In this document: positions 51,788-60,974 of the stretch, piece by piece
Numbering within the stretch: the stretch's first letter is position 1
Layout of the letters: the number at the start of each line of letters is the position of its first letter
Origin: Natrinema amylolyticum
GTDB taxonomy: Archaea > Halobacteriota > Halobacteria > Halobacteriales > Natrialbaceae
DNA: 64,000 nucleotides
Direction: 5' to 3'
NCBI RefSeq assembly: GCF_020515625.1
Contig: NZ_JAIWPJ010000002.1
Span: 1,047,385-1,111,384, forward strand
Notes under the pieces: generated by a model
Told to the model about the DNA's origin: nothing
Databases searched by the model: none
Seen by the model: only the letters and a program-made list of their open reading frames with translations
Position numbers and translations under genes: made by a program

Positions 51788-52240
51788 TTACTCGTCGCCG
51801 CCGTCCGCGAGAACGCGCTCTTCGGGCGTCGGCTGTCCCGGATGGATGCCGTACCAGGCGAACCCGTAGAGGACCGTCATCGAGACCGCACAGAGAACGG
51901 TCGCGCCGGCGACCGACTCGAGCGCGAGGGAGGCGACCGGGCCGGCGAACGCGTCGCCGACGGCGGCCGCCGATTCGCTGTCGGGGGCCGTCGCCAGCGC
52001 GTAGGGGAGGAAGGTGGCGAACGCGAGCAGCCACCATCGTTTCGCGGTGCGGCGGAGCCGTGCCGTCCCGTGCTCTCTGGCAGTGCTCGTGACGCCGGCG
52101 ACACCGAGCGCGATCAAGAGGAGAGCGGGGAGCGTTCGAAGCGGGGAATCAAAGCCGAGATTAACCGCGACGCCGGCGGCGACGACCGCGACGGAACCGG
52201 CGAGGAGCGGACGCGAGGGACTGGGCCCTGTACGAGGCAT
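51788..52240 (-). CDS. Four-helix membrane protein upstream of histidine kinase (150 aa)
   Basis: MPRTGPSPSRPLLAGSVAVV opens the first of four hydrophobic helices (about 10-28, 34-50, 68-85, 102-125). The C-terminus is an acidic/Pro tail (GFAWYGIHPGQPTPEERVL). It shares helix order, length and the GF..YG...P..PEE tail with the gene at 47581-48036 on the other side of the kinase, suggesting paralogy. It is 58 bp upstream of the kinase start on the same strand and may be co-transcribed. Confidence 0.7.
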   Translation of the reverse strand: MPRTGPSPSRPLLAGSVAVVAAGVAVNLGFDSPLRTLPALLLIALGVAGVTSTAREHGTARLRRTAKRWWLLAFATFLPYALATAPDSESAAAVGDAFAGPVASLALESVAGATVLCAVSMTVLYGFAWYGIHPGQPTPEERVLADGGDE

Positions 52241-52380
52241 TCTGCCCACCGGTAGCAACTCATTGCACAAAACTCTCGCGAACCGTCGACGGCCAGCGTC
52301 GCACGTCTCGATCACCGGTCGACCGCGGCCGCACAACAAAGGACGTATTACCGGTGCCCGTAACTCGAACGTGAGAACGA

Positions 52381-52914
52381 ATGAGGGAACGCGATCGACC
52401 TGTCTCCGTGACGACCCTCCGACGGCGAGCCGCGGCCGCGGCCGACCGAGCGGCCCACATCGCATCGGGCGTACCCGGTAGCGGGACTGCACGGCGACTG
52501 GGACGACTCTGGCAGCGACACGTTCGGGAGCGCCCCGATCAGTATCAGGCGTCGATCACCTTTCCGACGGCACCGGAGCGGCCGACGGTCGGCGAGGTCC
52601 ACGGCTGGATCGAGGCCCTCGAGTACGCGTTCGAGGGCCGCCTCGACGTCTACGCCCGGCGCGGAAGCGTCGCAGTCGAGACGGATCCGATCTCGGCCGA
52701 ACTGTTCGATCAGGACGAGTTCGACGACATCTGCGAGCGGATCGAGGACGGCTACGACGGCTCGCACTCGATCGCGCACTTGAAGAAGTGGCGACGGAAC
52801 GACGGGCGGCTCGTACGGGCCCACGTGCTCGTTCCGGTCAAACCGCTGTTTCCGCGCAGCGAAACCGACGGGCCGGATACGGAGCGAGCCGCGGCCGAGA
52901 TCGAAGCCGACTGA
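52381..52914 (+). CDS. Hypothetical protein (177 aa)
   Basis: The first 50 residues are Arg/Ala-rich (TTLRRRAAAAADRAAHIASG) and the rest is acidic alpha/beta (YQASITFPTAPERPTVGE, DVYARRGSVAVETD). No domain recognised. The basic N-terminus could bind nucleic acid or membrane, or the true start could be later, but the frame is intact from ATG 52381. Ends with an acidic tail. Confidence 0.65.
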   Translation: MRERDRPVSVTTLRRRAAAAADRAAHIASGVPGSGTARRLGRLWQRHVRERPDQYQASITFPTAPERPTVGEVHGWIEALEYAFEGRLDVYARRGSVAVETDPISAELFDQDEFDDICERIEDGYDGSHSIAHLKKWRRNDGRLVRAHVLVPVKPLFPRSETDGPDTERAAAEIEAD

Positions 52915-52980
52915 TCGTCGCGCCGTCCGTATCGACCGTCCGGTGTCGCGGTCAGTCGTGACTGCACTCAGCTACCGTGG

Positions 52981-53811
52981 TTAGTCATCATCGCTCGGCC
53001 CGGGTCCGGGTTCGCGATCAGTACTCGGACTGCTTCCGCGATCGCGATCGGTACCCGGACTACTTCCGGTCCGTTCACTGCTTCGCGACCGGTCGCCGGC
53101 GGTCTCTCCCTCGCTCGGCGCGACGTTCCCCGTCCGATTCATCCAGCTGTCGATGTTATCGGCGACATAGTCTTTGCCGCCCCAGCCGAACGCGACGCCT
53201 GCGCCGATGGCGATGGCCGCACCGAGGCCCCACGCGAGCGCTCGTGCGAACACGTAGAGGATGCCGACGTCGATCCCCATCGTGTCGAGGCCGATGACGA
53301 TCGCCGTGAAGTAGAGGAACATCCGCGTTCCGGTCGCGAACCAGCTCGCATAGGCCGTCTGGGTCGCCGCCCGGGTCCGTTCGATGGCGTCGCCGATGAA
53401 GTCGGCGACGACGAACCCGAGGGTGATGACGAGCAGCCCCGCGATGAACGCCGGCAGGTACGAGACCGCCGTCGAGATCCACTGCGACAGCGTCGCGATC
53501 GCGAGCGCGTTCGCCGCCGCGAGGATCGCGAGGGCGTAGACGAACCACTTCGCGAGCGTCCCGAACGCGCTCGAGACCGCCTGTTCCGTGCCGCCCAGGA
53601 TGCGTCCGAGCGGCGTTTCGAGGACCATTCGATCGAGTTCGACGCCGTCGGCGAGCCGTCGGACGACGCCCGCCGCGACGCGACCGAGGATCCATCCGAT
53701 CGCGAGGATGATCAGCGCGCCGATCAGCCGTGGCAGGAACGTGACCAGTTCCGCGACGGGATCTTGCAGCCAGTCGGGAACCTGTGCTTGGGCAGGGTAC
53801 GGTGGTACCAT
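52981..53811 (-). CDS. MscS-like protein with conserved TM-helix domain only
   Basis: 276 residues. Four to five membrane spans, including two related ones: LPRLIGALIILAIGWILGR and LPAFIAGLLVITLGFVV, each followed by VVRRL- or FIGDAIE-type helices. This repeated TM motif is the conserved helix domain found in channel-like proteins. The MscS beta domain is missing and the last 60 residues are a low-complexity Ser/Asp/Arg tail. It may be a small pore or scaffold. Start ATG 53811 (MVPPYPAQAQVP). Confidence 0.8.
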   Translation of the reverse strand: MVPPYPAQAQVPDWLQDPVAELVTFLPRLIGALIILAIGWILGRVAAGVVRRLADGVELDRMVLETPLGRILGGTEQAVSSAFGTLAKWFVYALAILAAANALAIATLSQWISTAVSYLPAFIAGLLVITLGFVVADFIGDAIERTRAATQTAYASWFATGTRMFLYFTAIVIGLDTMGIDVGILYVFARALAWGLGAAIAIGAGVAFGWGGKDYVADNIDSWMNRTGNVAPSEGETAGDRSRSSERTGSSPGTDRDRGSSPSTDREPGPGPSDDD

Positions 53812-54519
53812 GTACGACTCCGGTTGGTGTCGACCGTCCTTTGTAATTGAGTGCGTATCAATAAGTCACGAAACTAACCGTTCTCGAGTGGCCCCGCGGC
53901 CGCTATTGAAGTGTCCGTTACGGCGAATTGTGTGGCGGCCGTACCGTGACCGATCGATAGGGGTTCCGGACGAAGCGACGACCGGGATCGGTGTCTCGCC
54001 CGGGATGACCCTCGAGCCGTCGGGCGATAAACGCGTATTGTGACCGGGTTCGAAACGCCGATAGCGACGCTCGGGGGCCGGCCGCGAACCACCGCCGTTC
54101 TGGGGCCACCGAACGTGTCCAATTTCACTCATAGGTCGTGACCGACACCACGTCGGATTCGCGCGGTCGACCTCGCCGCAGAACGCGCGAACCAGCGCAC
54201 CGATCGCGGTAGTTTCCGTTGTAATCCGGTGTCGCGGTATTGTGAACGGACGGCCAACTTCATGCTGATTTATCGGACTATTTGTCACCTCTCACGCCAG
54301 TATGTTCGTTTCGTTGGCGCGGCGGCGAGCGGAATCCCGGAAATCGCTCCGAGTAACTCGAGACCGGTAATCAATATTTACCGATGGCGTTTTATTGACG
54401 CGATCCACCTCGCGCGACTGGCGGGCCGATAACCGGCTCGTCGCCGCGTCCGCGTCTCGACACGTGCGGCGTCGCGTCGCGGCACTACGCTATTGGTGAT
54501 CCGCACACGAGGGAGTACC
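53812..54519. other. Long intergenic region
   Basis: 708 bp. AT-richer patches at about 53840-53860 and 54370-54400 could be promoters for the minus-strand membrane-protein gene and the plus-strand creatininase-like gene. Reading frames here (for example 53866-54288 minus) are Arg/Pro-rich and not convincing. No RNA structure noted. Confidence 0.4.
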
Positions 54520-55290
54520 ATGTATCTCGGCGACGAGGCATGGCCGGACCTCGAGACGTACTTCGAATCGGAATCGCTCGCGCTCGTGCCGCTCGGTTCG
54601 ACGGAACAGCACGGGCCGCACCTCCCCGAAGCGACCGACCACCTGATCGCGGAAGCGTTCGCGCGCGAGGTCGCCGACCGGACCGGATATCTCTGTACGC
54701 CGACGGTGAATATCGGCGTCAGCGGCCACCACCGACAGTTCCACGGGACGATGTGGGTCGAACCGCCGGCGTTCCGGTCCTACATGGAATCGCTGACGCG
54801 AAATCTCACGGCGCACGGGATCGATCGCGTGATCTACGTCAACGCCCATGGCGGGAACGTTCCGCATCTGCGGGAAGTCGGCGGACGACTCCGACAGGAC
54901 GAGGTCGCGTACGCCATCGAGTGGATGTGGGACGAGTCGATCCCGGAACTGGTCGACGACCTCTTCGAACAGAACGGGCCCCACGGCGGGCCCAAGGAGA
55001 CCTCGATGATCCAATACCTCGAACCGGACCTGGTTCACGACGACCGCCTCGAGGAGGCAAGGGACACCGGAATCCCGAGCGTCGAGGCGGCAGAGACGGT
55101 CAGACACGGCTCGCGGACGTTCTTCGACGCGGCCGACAACACCGACAACGGCGTCCTGGGGGACCAGACGGACGCCTCCGCCGAGAAGGGCGAGCAACTG
55201 TTTGAAGCGGCGAGCGACCAACTCGTCCGCCTCTGCGAGTGGCTCGCCGCTCAGGAGTTCGCGGACCTGCTCCCCGAGGAGCACGTCTGA
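54520..55290 (+). CDS. Creatininase family protein (ArfB-like candidate)
   Basis: 256 residues. Metal-binding motifs: [27 protein letters not shown] and [13 protein letters not shown] NAHGGN. Creatininases are Zn/Mn amidohydrolases; in methanogens a homologue (ArfB) removes the formyl group from the product of GTP cyclohydrolase III. That enzyme is present at 32679, but the link is inference and other haloarchaeal creatininase paralogues exist. Start ATG 54520 ([12 protein letters not shown]) with a TATA-like ctacgctattgg about 30 bp upstream. Confidence 0.87.
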   Translation: MYLGDEAWPDLETYFESESLALVPLGSTEQHGPHLPEATDHLIAEAFAREVADRTGYLCTPTVNIGVSGHHRQFHGTMWVEPPAFRSYMESLTRNLTAHGIDRVIYVNAHGGNVPHLREVGGRLRQDEVAYAIEWMWDESIPELVDDLFEQNGPHGGPKETSMIQYLEPDLVHDDRLEEARDTGIPSVEAAETVRHGSRTFFDAADNTDNGVLGDQTDASAEKGEQLFEAASDQLVRLCEWLAAQEFADLLPEEHV

Positions 55291-55450
55291 ATTCGGGGGC
55301 CGACTCGAGTCGAGTCGGTCGGGGCCATATCGACCGGAGACGCCGCACGCAGCCGCAGTCGTGACGTCGGCTGCGGCCGCGTGCGTTTCGCAGTATCAGC
55401 GAGCGCCGCTGATGATAATCCTTAATAGATTACCGCGGTTGTTTTATTAC

Positions 55451-55876
55451 ATGGCAGTCGTCAGCGTCTCGATGCCGGACGAACTCCTCGAGCGACTCGA
55501 CCAGTTCGCCGAGGAGCACGGCTACACCGGTCGGAGCGAAGTCGTCAGGGAAGCCTCGCGGAACCTGCTCGGGGAGTTCGAGGACACGCGGCTCGAGGAG
55601 CGGGACCTGATGGGCATCGTCACCGTGCTGTTCGACTACGAGACCACGAGCGTCGAAGAGCGGATGATGCACTTGCGCCACGAACACGAGGCCCTCGTCG
55701 CCTCGAACTTCCACAGTCACGTCGGCGACCACTACTGCATGGAGCTGTTCGTCCTCGAGGGCGAACTCAAGGACATCTCGACGTTCGTCGGCAAGATCAG
55801 GGCGACCAAGGACGCGCTGACCGTCGACTACTCGGTCATTCCGGTCGACAGTTTCAATCCGCTCGCACAGGGATAG
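55451..55876 (+). CDS. nikR: Nickel-responsive regulator NikR
   Basis: 141 residues. Ribbon-helix-helix N-terminus ([20 protein letters not shown] then [13 protein letters not shown]) and ACT-like C-terminal domain. The Ni site is complete: His77, His88, His90 and Cys96, with the same spacing as His76/87/89-Cys95 of E. coli NikR. It represses nickel import genes when Ni is bound; no such genes are in the window. A TATA-like ccttaata precedes the ATG by about 25 bp. Confidence 0.95.
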   Translation: MAVVSVSMPDELLERLDQFAEEHGYTGRSEVVREASRNLLGEFEDTRLEERDLMGIVTVLFDYETTSVEERMMHLRHEHEALVASNFHSHVGDHYCMELFVLEGELKDISTFVGKIRATKDALTVDYSVIPVDSFNPLAQG

Positions 55877-55978
55877 CACCGCCGAGCGAACGGAGACGGT
55901 GTCGCCGGCGACGGTCGGTAAGCGGCCGGCATCGCTCTCGGTGCGATATGTCCGCGTACCGCTCCCGTCAGTCGCACG

Positions 55979-56245
55979 CTACCCGCCGTGCTTTCGATAC
56001 CAGACGCGCGTACCGATCGGTGACTCCTCGTCCTCGAGGTCCAGTCTGCGCAGGACTAAGTCCCGGATTGCGACCGTGACGACGAGTTCGACCGTCTCGC
56101 CCGCGTCGGTCCGCACGTCGAAGACGCAGTGGCCGTCTCGCTCGGTGACGCGTTCGATAGTCCCAACGGACCACCGTTCGACGTCGTGCGTCGGCTTCCG
56201 GGCGTGAATTCGGTCGTGAGTCACGTGCGAACGGACGTCGGTCAC
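55979..56245 (-). CDS. Small beta-rich hypothetical protein downstream of NOR
   Basis: 88 residues: the core VGTIERVTERDGHCVFDVR and ETVELVVTVAIRDLVLRRL looks like a small beta-barrel, ending GTRVWYRKHGG. The GTG start at 56245 has no promoter at usual distance, and the gene begins 61 bp after the nitric oxide reductase stop on the same strand, so it is probably the second gene of that operon. Function unknown. Confidence 0.65.
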   Translation of the reverse strand: MTDVRSHVTHDRIHARKPTHDVERWSVGTIERVTERDGHCVFDVRTDAGETVELVVTVAIRDLVLRRLDLEDEESPIGTRVWYRKHGG

Positions 56246-56306
56246 GCAGTTGAATATCCTGGCTCCGCCGTCGCTCGAGTCCCGTCGCTCAGTCCCATCG
56301 AGTGGA

Positions 56307-59300
56307 TCAACCGCCGAGCAGTCTGCCGTCCCGATCCAGATGCTGCCGTGCCGCAGCGAGGTGCCGAACCGCTCCGACGGTAAAGGCGAGCGCGCCGAGA
56401 ATCATCGGCGCGTCGCCCAGGGTTCGCGCCCACAGCAACGTCTGGATGCGGTCTCGCTCGTAGAACTCGAGACTGCGCGCGGCGGCGTACCCGTCCCGAT
56501 AGGCGGTCCGGAGTTGGACGAATCCCACGGGGAGCAACGACGCGACGGTCATGATCACGAGTCCGACGTTCGTCAGCCAGAACGCGCCCCGGAACCACCG
56601 CGGGTCCCACGCTGCTTCGGGCGTGACGACGCGCAGGATATACGTACCGAGACCGAGCGCGAGGAGGCCGAAGGCACCGAACAGCGACGTGTGGGCGTGG
56701 GCGACGGTCAGGTAGGTCCCGTGTTCGTAGTAGTTGATGACCGGCAGGTTGATGAAGAACCCGAGGACGCCGCCGCCGACGAAGTTCCAGACGCTGCTGC
56801 CGAGGATGAACAGGAGCGGCAGCGCGTAGGGGAAGGATTCGCCCTGCGCTCTCAGCGACCGGTACTCGCCGAGGCTGCGATAGAGCACGAACACCAGCGG
56901 GACGAACTCGAGCGTCGAGAACGTCGTCCCGAGCGGGACCCAGAAGTCGGGGAGGCCGACCCACCAGTAGTGGTGGGAGACGCCGACGATCCCCGCCGCC
57001 ATGATCGCGAACACTTCGAAGAGGATCGCCGTTTCGGCGTCGCCTTTCTCGAGGAGGTCCATCGAGACCATCGCGGCGGAGATGACGGCGGTGACGAAGA
57101 ACTCGAAGACGCCTTCGACCCACATGTGGACGACCCACCAGCGCCAGAACTCCGTGACCGCCATATTCGTCTCGGGCGTGTAGAGCATGCTCGCGGCGAA
57201 CATGAGCGCGATCGAGCCGCCCGCATAGGTCATGAAGTGACCCAGCCCGGTCGCCGGTTCGTCGAGTTGGCGGACGCCCCGCAGCACCAGCCACGTCCAG
57301 CCGGCGAAGCCGCCGAGCAGTCCCAACTTCCAGACGCGGCCGACCTCGAGGTACTCGAGGCCCTCGGAGCCGAGCCACCACCAGCGCTCGCCGTCCTCGG
57401 GCGAGCCGAACGCGCCGCGCGTGCCGAGCCAGACGCCCGCGAACGCGCCGAGCGTCGCGAGGACGAGCACGCCGAGCAGTGCGGTCGCGCCCGCGGCCTG
57501 CCGGGGCGGGTCGCGGTCGCTGAACAGTCCCGGGAGGAAGAGGCCGCCACCGAGCCACAGCGTCGTGATCCAGAGGATGCCGAGGTTGACGTGCCAGGCG
57601 CGGCCGACCGAGAACGGGAGCAGCGAGACGACATCGATTCCGAGGACTTCCTCGATGCCGTAGAAGCCGGTGCGCTCGACGTAGTAGTGGGCTAACAGCG
57701 CGCCGACGAGCGTCTGCGCGACGAACAGCGCTCCGGCGACGGGGACGTACCACGCCGCGGCGTACTGCGTCGGCGTGATCGAGACCGCGTCGGGGGTGGG
57801 CACGTCGACGACGTCGGTCGTCGGCTCGGCGAAATCGAACGCGTGGTAGGCCCAGACGCCGACCCCGCCGCCGGCGATGAGCAATACGACGCTGATCGTG
57901 CTCCAGACCAGCACCTGCCCAGTGGGCCGGTTTCCGGTCCCCGGCACGTACGGCCAGTCGTTCGTATAGGAGTGATCCGAGCCGGGCCGGTCGGTGTGGG
58001 CCAGCCACGCCGTCCAGCACGCGAAGTCGGCGATCCGCTCGGCGTGGTCGGCCGAGCCGACGAACTCCGACGGAATCCCGCGCTCGGGCGAGCCGCGGTA
58101 GTATCGGTCGACGTACCGTTCTCGAATCCGCCGGTGCGCATAGGCCTCCGCCGCCGAGTACCGCGCGACCGGTCCCGCCGGCGCGTCCGCGTCGAGTTCC
58201 CGTTCGACGCGGTCCGCGACCGCCGCCCGCTCGTCGTCGTCGAGCGCCTCGAACGAGTCCTCGCCTCGCTGCCGGGCGTAGTACTCGCGCATGAACTCGG
58301 CTTTGAGCTCCAGCGCGTCCGCGGTGAGATCGACCCCGAAGTACGAGCCGTTGCCCAGAATCGAGCCCAGGTTCATCAGCCCGTTGGCCTGAAACAGCTT
58401 CTTGCCGAGTCGCACGTGGTCGTTCGTGACGACCACGTCCCCGTCCGGACCGCGAATCTCGTCGGGGATCGGCGGTGCGCGCTCGCGGGACAGCCACGCA
58501 CCGACCCCCATCGCGATGAGATTGGCGACGAACAGCGCAACGAGCGCCCGCGAGCCTCTCGAGCCGGATCGAAGCGCGTCGAGATCGACGCCCCCGTCCC
58601 CGCCCCCGGTCTCGAGGACCAGACTCGAGAGGGAGTCGAGGAGGAGCCAGCCGAGCGCGGCGTTCCCGCTCCCCCCGTCGGACGGGGTCGACGCCGAGAT
58701 CGGGAGCAGCTCGACGAGGGACCGATCGCCGGCGGCAGTGGCAGAGCGGAGGATCGCCGCCGCGAGCGCTATCGCGGCCGCCGACCGACCGGTACTCGCA
58801 GCCGCGGGCTGACCGGTGCTCGAGCCCGTCCGGCTCTCGGCCGGGCCGGGTGACTGCGCACGCGCTCTCCCGGAGCGCTCCCCAGCCACGGTCGCGTCGA
58901 CCGATCGTTCGTCGACGAGTTCCGGCACTTCCTCGGTCAGCACTCGTTCGAGCGCGTGGCCGACGCGGACGGCGTCCCGCCGGCAGACGTCTGAGAGAAC
59001 CCGGTCGAGGGACCGATCCGTCTCCACGTCCAGTTCCGCGCAGAACCGTTCGTACGCCTCGTCGAGCGCGTCCTCGAGCGACTCGCGCGCGTCCGCGCTG
59101 GTCTCCGCGGCCAACCGGTCTCGGATCCCCGTCAGCGCGTCGTCGTCGAGTCGGGACTCGTCCAGCTCGTATCGCCGCACGAACGACTCGAGCGCGCGGT
59201 CGAGCGACTCCTCGATCTCCGGCTCGAGTTCGGTTCCCTCACGGCGTTCCTCGAGAGGGTGATCGAGGAGTCGGTCGGACAGTTCGGTGACGGCCCGCTC

Positions 59301-59534
59301 GACGAGTCGGTCGCGTCTCTCGTTCCAGGTTCCCGTTCCGGGCCCCGTTCGTCGTTCGTCTCCGCGCCGACTGATCGCATCGACGACTCGCTCGCCGGCG
59401 GTGCGACGGACGCTCCGCGAGAGGTCGGAGACGGTCTCCGCGCCGGTCTCGAGACGGTCCGTCACGTACTCGATCGGTCGCCGGTCGGTTCCGCTCGACG
59501 GATCGCCGTCTGACAACACGTTTCTGATACCCAT
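56307..59534 (-). CDS. norB: Quinol-type nitric oxide reductase (NorB/qNOR) with long N-terminal extension
   Basis: 1075 residues; residues from about 328 match qNOR. The first helix is RALVALFVANLIAMGVGAWL, then the fused NorC-like domain (KKLFQANGLMNLGSILGNG), then 12 or so helices with haem/FeB histidines in GRAWHVNLGILWI, WRWWVVHMWVEGVFEF, VSHHYWWVG and YLTVAHAHTSLFG. It reduces NO to N2O with quinol at the membrane. Residues 1-325 are an extra, mostly helical, acidic domain (many DR/ER/ES repeats) with two weakly hydrophobic stretches, not part of usual qNOR. The frame is continuous from ATG 59534. Confidence 0.93.
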   Translation of the reverse strand: MGIRNVLSDGDPSSGTDRRPIEYVTDRLETGAETVSDLSRSVRRTAGERVVDAISRRGDERRTGPGTGTWNERRDRLVERAVTELSDRLLDHPLEERREGTELEPEIEESLDRALESFVRRYELDESRLDDDALTGIRDRLAAETSADARESLEDALDEAYERFCAELDVETDRSLDRVLSDVCRRDAVRVGHALERVLTEEVPELVDERSVDATVAGERSGRARAQSPGPAESRTGSSTGQPAAASTGRSAAAIALAAAILRSATAAGDRSLVELLPISASTPSDGGSGNAALGWLLLDSLSSLVLETGGGDGGVDLDALRSGSRGSRALVALFVANLIAMGVGAWLSRERAPPIPDEIRGPDGDVVVTNDHVRLGKKLFQANGLMNLGSILGNGSYFGVDLTADALELKAEFMREYYARQRGEDSFEALDDDERAAVADRVERELDADAPAGPVARYSAAEAYAHRRIRERYVDRYYRGSPERGIPSEFVGSADHAERIADFACWTAWLAHTDRPGSDHSYTNDWPYVPGTGNRPTGQVLVWSTISVVLLIAGGGVGVWAYHAFDFAEPTTDVVDVPTPDAVSITPTQYAAAWYVPVAGALFVAQTLVGALLAHYYVERTGFYGIEEVLGIDVVSLLPFSVGRAWHVNLGILWITTLWLGGGLFLPGLFSDRDPPRQAAGATALLGVLVLATLGAFAGVWLGTRGAFGSPEDGERWWWLGSEGLEYLEVGRVWKLGLLGGFAGWTWLVLRGVRQLDEPATGLGHFMTYAGGSIALMFAASMLYTPETNMAVTEFWRWWVVHMWVEGVFEFFVTAVISAAMVSMDLLEKGDAETAILFEVFAIMAAGIVGVSHHYWWVGLPDFWVPLGTTFSTLEFVPLVFVLYRSLGEYRSLRAQGESFPYALPLLFILGSSVWNFVGGGVLGFFINLPVINYYEHGTYLTVAHAHTSLFGAFGLLALGLGTYILRVVTPEAAWDPRWFRGAFWLTNVGLVIMTVASLLPVGFVQLRTAYRDGYAAARSLEFYERDRIQTLLWARTLGDAPMILGALAFTVGAVRHLAAARQHLDRDGRLLGG

Positions 59535-59735
59535 GATCGCCTCTCTCCACGTTCGGTACCGCTAGTTGGCTCGAAGCGAGTGTATAATAGTAAACGTGTC
59601 ATCTGCAAGCGATAACCGGCGGTCGCCGAGGTCGCCAGCCGTCTCCCAATCGTCGATCCGTCGGTGCGTCCGGGCCGACCGGCGGAACGGAATCGGTCAC
59701 TGAGAGCCGCCGTTCGCGCTACCGACGGTCGGACG

Positions 59736-60908
59736 CTACTCGTTTCGATTCTCGACGACGCCGACGTTCAGCGTCCGAACCCGCGTCAGCACGCCGCGCA
59801 ACCGCCGTCGCCACGACGATCCCTGACGGGCCGCGAGTTCGCGGCGGAGTCGCTCGTTTTCCGCCTCGAGTTCTCCGTTCGTCGTCTCGAGGTCCCCGAT
59901 CTGTTCTTCGAGGTCGTCGACCCGGTCCTCGAGCCGGTAGCGGCGCGTCCGCTGGGATTCGCGATCGTTCCGTAACTGATCGCGTTCGCGCCGGAGTTCC
60001 GTGAGTCGCGCCTCGAGGCGCTCGCGTTCGCGCCGGTCCGCGTCGACGAACGAGTCCCGCTCCGCGTCCTCGGGGATGCCCTCGAGCGCGTCGGCTCCGT
60101 CGTCCGTCGCGTCGGGTTCGATATCGATGTGTCCCGAGTGGGTGGCGTTGACGACGGCTCCGACGAGCAGTATCAGCCCGCCGAAGTACAGCCAGGTCAA
60201 CAGGAGGAGGATGGCACCGATCGGTCCCGCCGAGTCGGAACTGCTCGAGACGGCGACGTAGACCTGAAAGAGCGACTGCAGCACCGCCCAGCCGACGGCG
60301 GCGACGAGGACGCCCGGCAACACCTCACGGGCGGAGACGTCAACGTCGGGGAAGAGGTAGTACATCGGGACGAAGGCGATCGTCAGCCCGACGACGAGCA
60401 ACAGCGGGTTCAACAGTCCGATGAAGAGGCTGTTAGGGAAGAACGCGAAGACGATGCTGGTCGCCCCGGCCGCCGCGAGCGCGACCCCGATCGTCCCGAA
60501 GACGACGGCCCCGTCTCGCAACTGGTCGACCAGCGAGTTGTCCTCGGTCGAGGCGTAGATCTCCGAGAACGCGGTGTCCAGCCCCCGAAAGATCTTCAGC
60601 GACCCCCACAGGAGGACGAGGAGGCCGATGATCGACGTTCCCGCGCTCCCGGTCGAACCTTCGATCCCGTCCTCGAGGATGATCTGGCCGCTCTCCGGGA
60701 GGAAGCCTTCGGTCGCCGACGACACCTGTTGGGCGAGCCCCTCGCCGCCGAGGAACGAGACGAGAAAGAAGACGAGCACGAGCAAGGGAATCAACGAGAT
60801 GAAGGCCTGATACGCGATACTGGCCGCCATGAACGTCACGTTCTTCTCCTGAATCCCCGCCACCACCGATTTTGCGAAGGGGGCCGCCCCGCGAACGTTG
60901 AGACCCAT
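59736..60908 (-). CDS. YihY/BrkB family membrane protein with C-terminal coiled coil
   Basis: 390 residues. Residues 1-265 have six helices typical of the family (AASIAYQAFISLIPLLVLVF, SIIGLLVLLWGSLKIFRGLD, and the LTWLYFGGLILLVGAVVNA end). Residues about 285-370 form a long charged coiled coil (LEARLTELRRERDQLRNDRE and ELEAENERLRRELAARQ). The role of YihY proteins is unsettled despite the old RNase BN annotation; it is an inner-membrane protein. It follows the sugar kinase by 66 bp on the same strand. Confidence 0.88.
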   Translation of the reverse strand: MGLNVRGAAPFAKSVVAGIQEKNVTFMAASIAYQAFISLIPLLVLVFFLVSFLGGEGLAQQVSSATEGFLPESGQIILEDGIEGSTGSAGTSIIGLLVLLWGSLKIFRGLDTAFSEIYASTEDNSLVDQLRDGAVVFGTIGVALAAAGATSIVFAFFPNSLFIGLLNPLLLVVGLTIAFVPMYYLFPDVDVSAREVLPGVLVAAVGWAVLQSLFQVYVAVSSSSDSAGPIGAILLLLTWLYFGGLILLVGAVVNATHSGHIDIEPDATDDGADALEGIPEDAERDSFVDADRRERERLEARLTELRRERDQLRNDRESQRTRRYRLEDRVDDLEEQIGDLETTNGELEAENERLRRELAARQGSSWRRRLRGVLTRVRTLNVGVVENRNE

Positions 60909-60974
60909 ACTCGCAGTCCGTCACAGGCCCGGATAGCGCTCCGGCTTGCAACCACACGGCCCGCACCGCTGCCG

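Noticed and set aside
53866..54288. 140-codon minus-strand frame in the gap before the creatininase gene
   Set aside because: Arg/Pro/Gly-rich, no motif and no promoter at useful distance.
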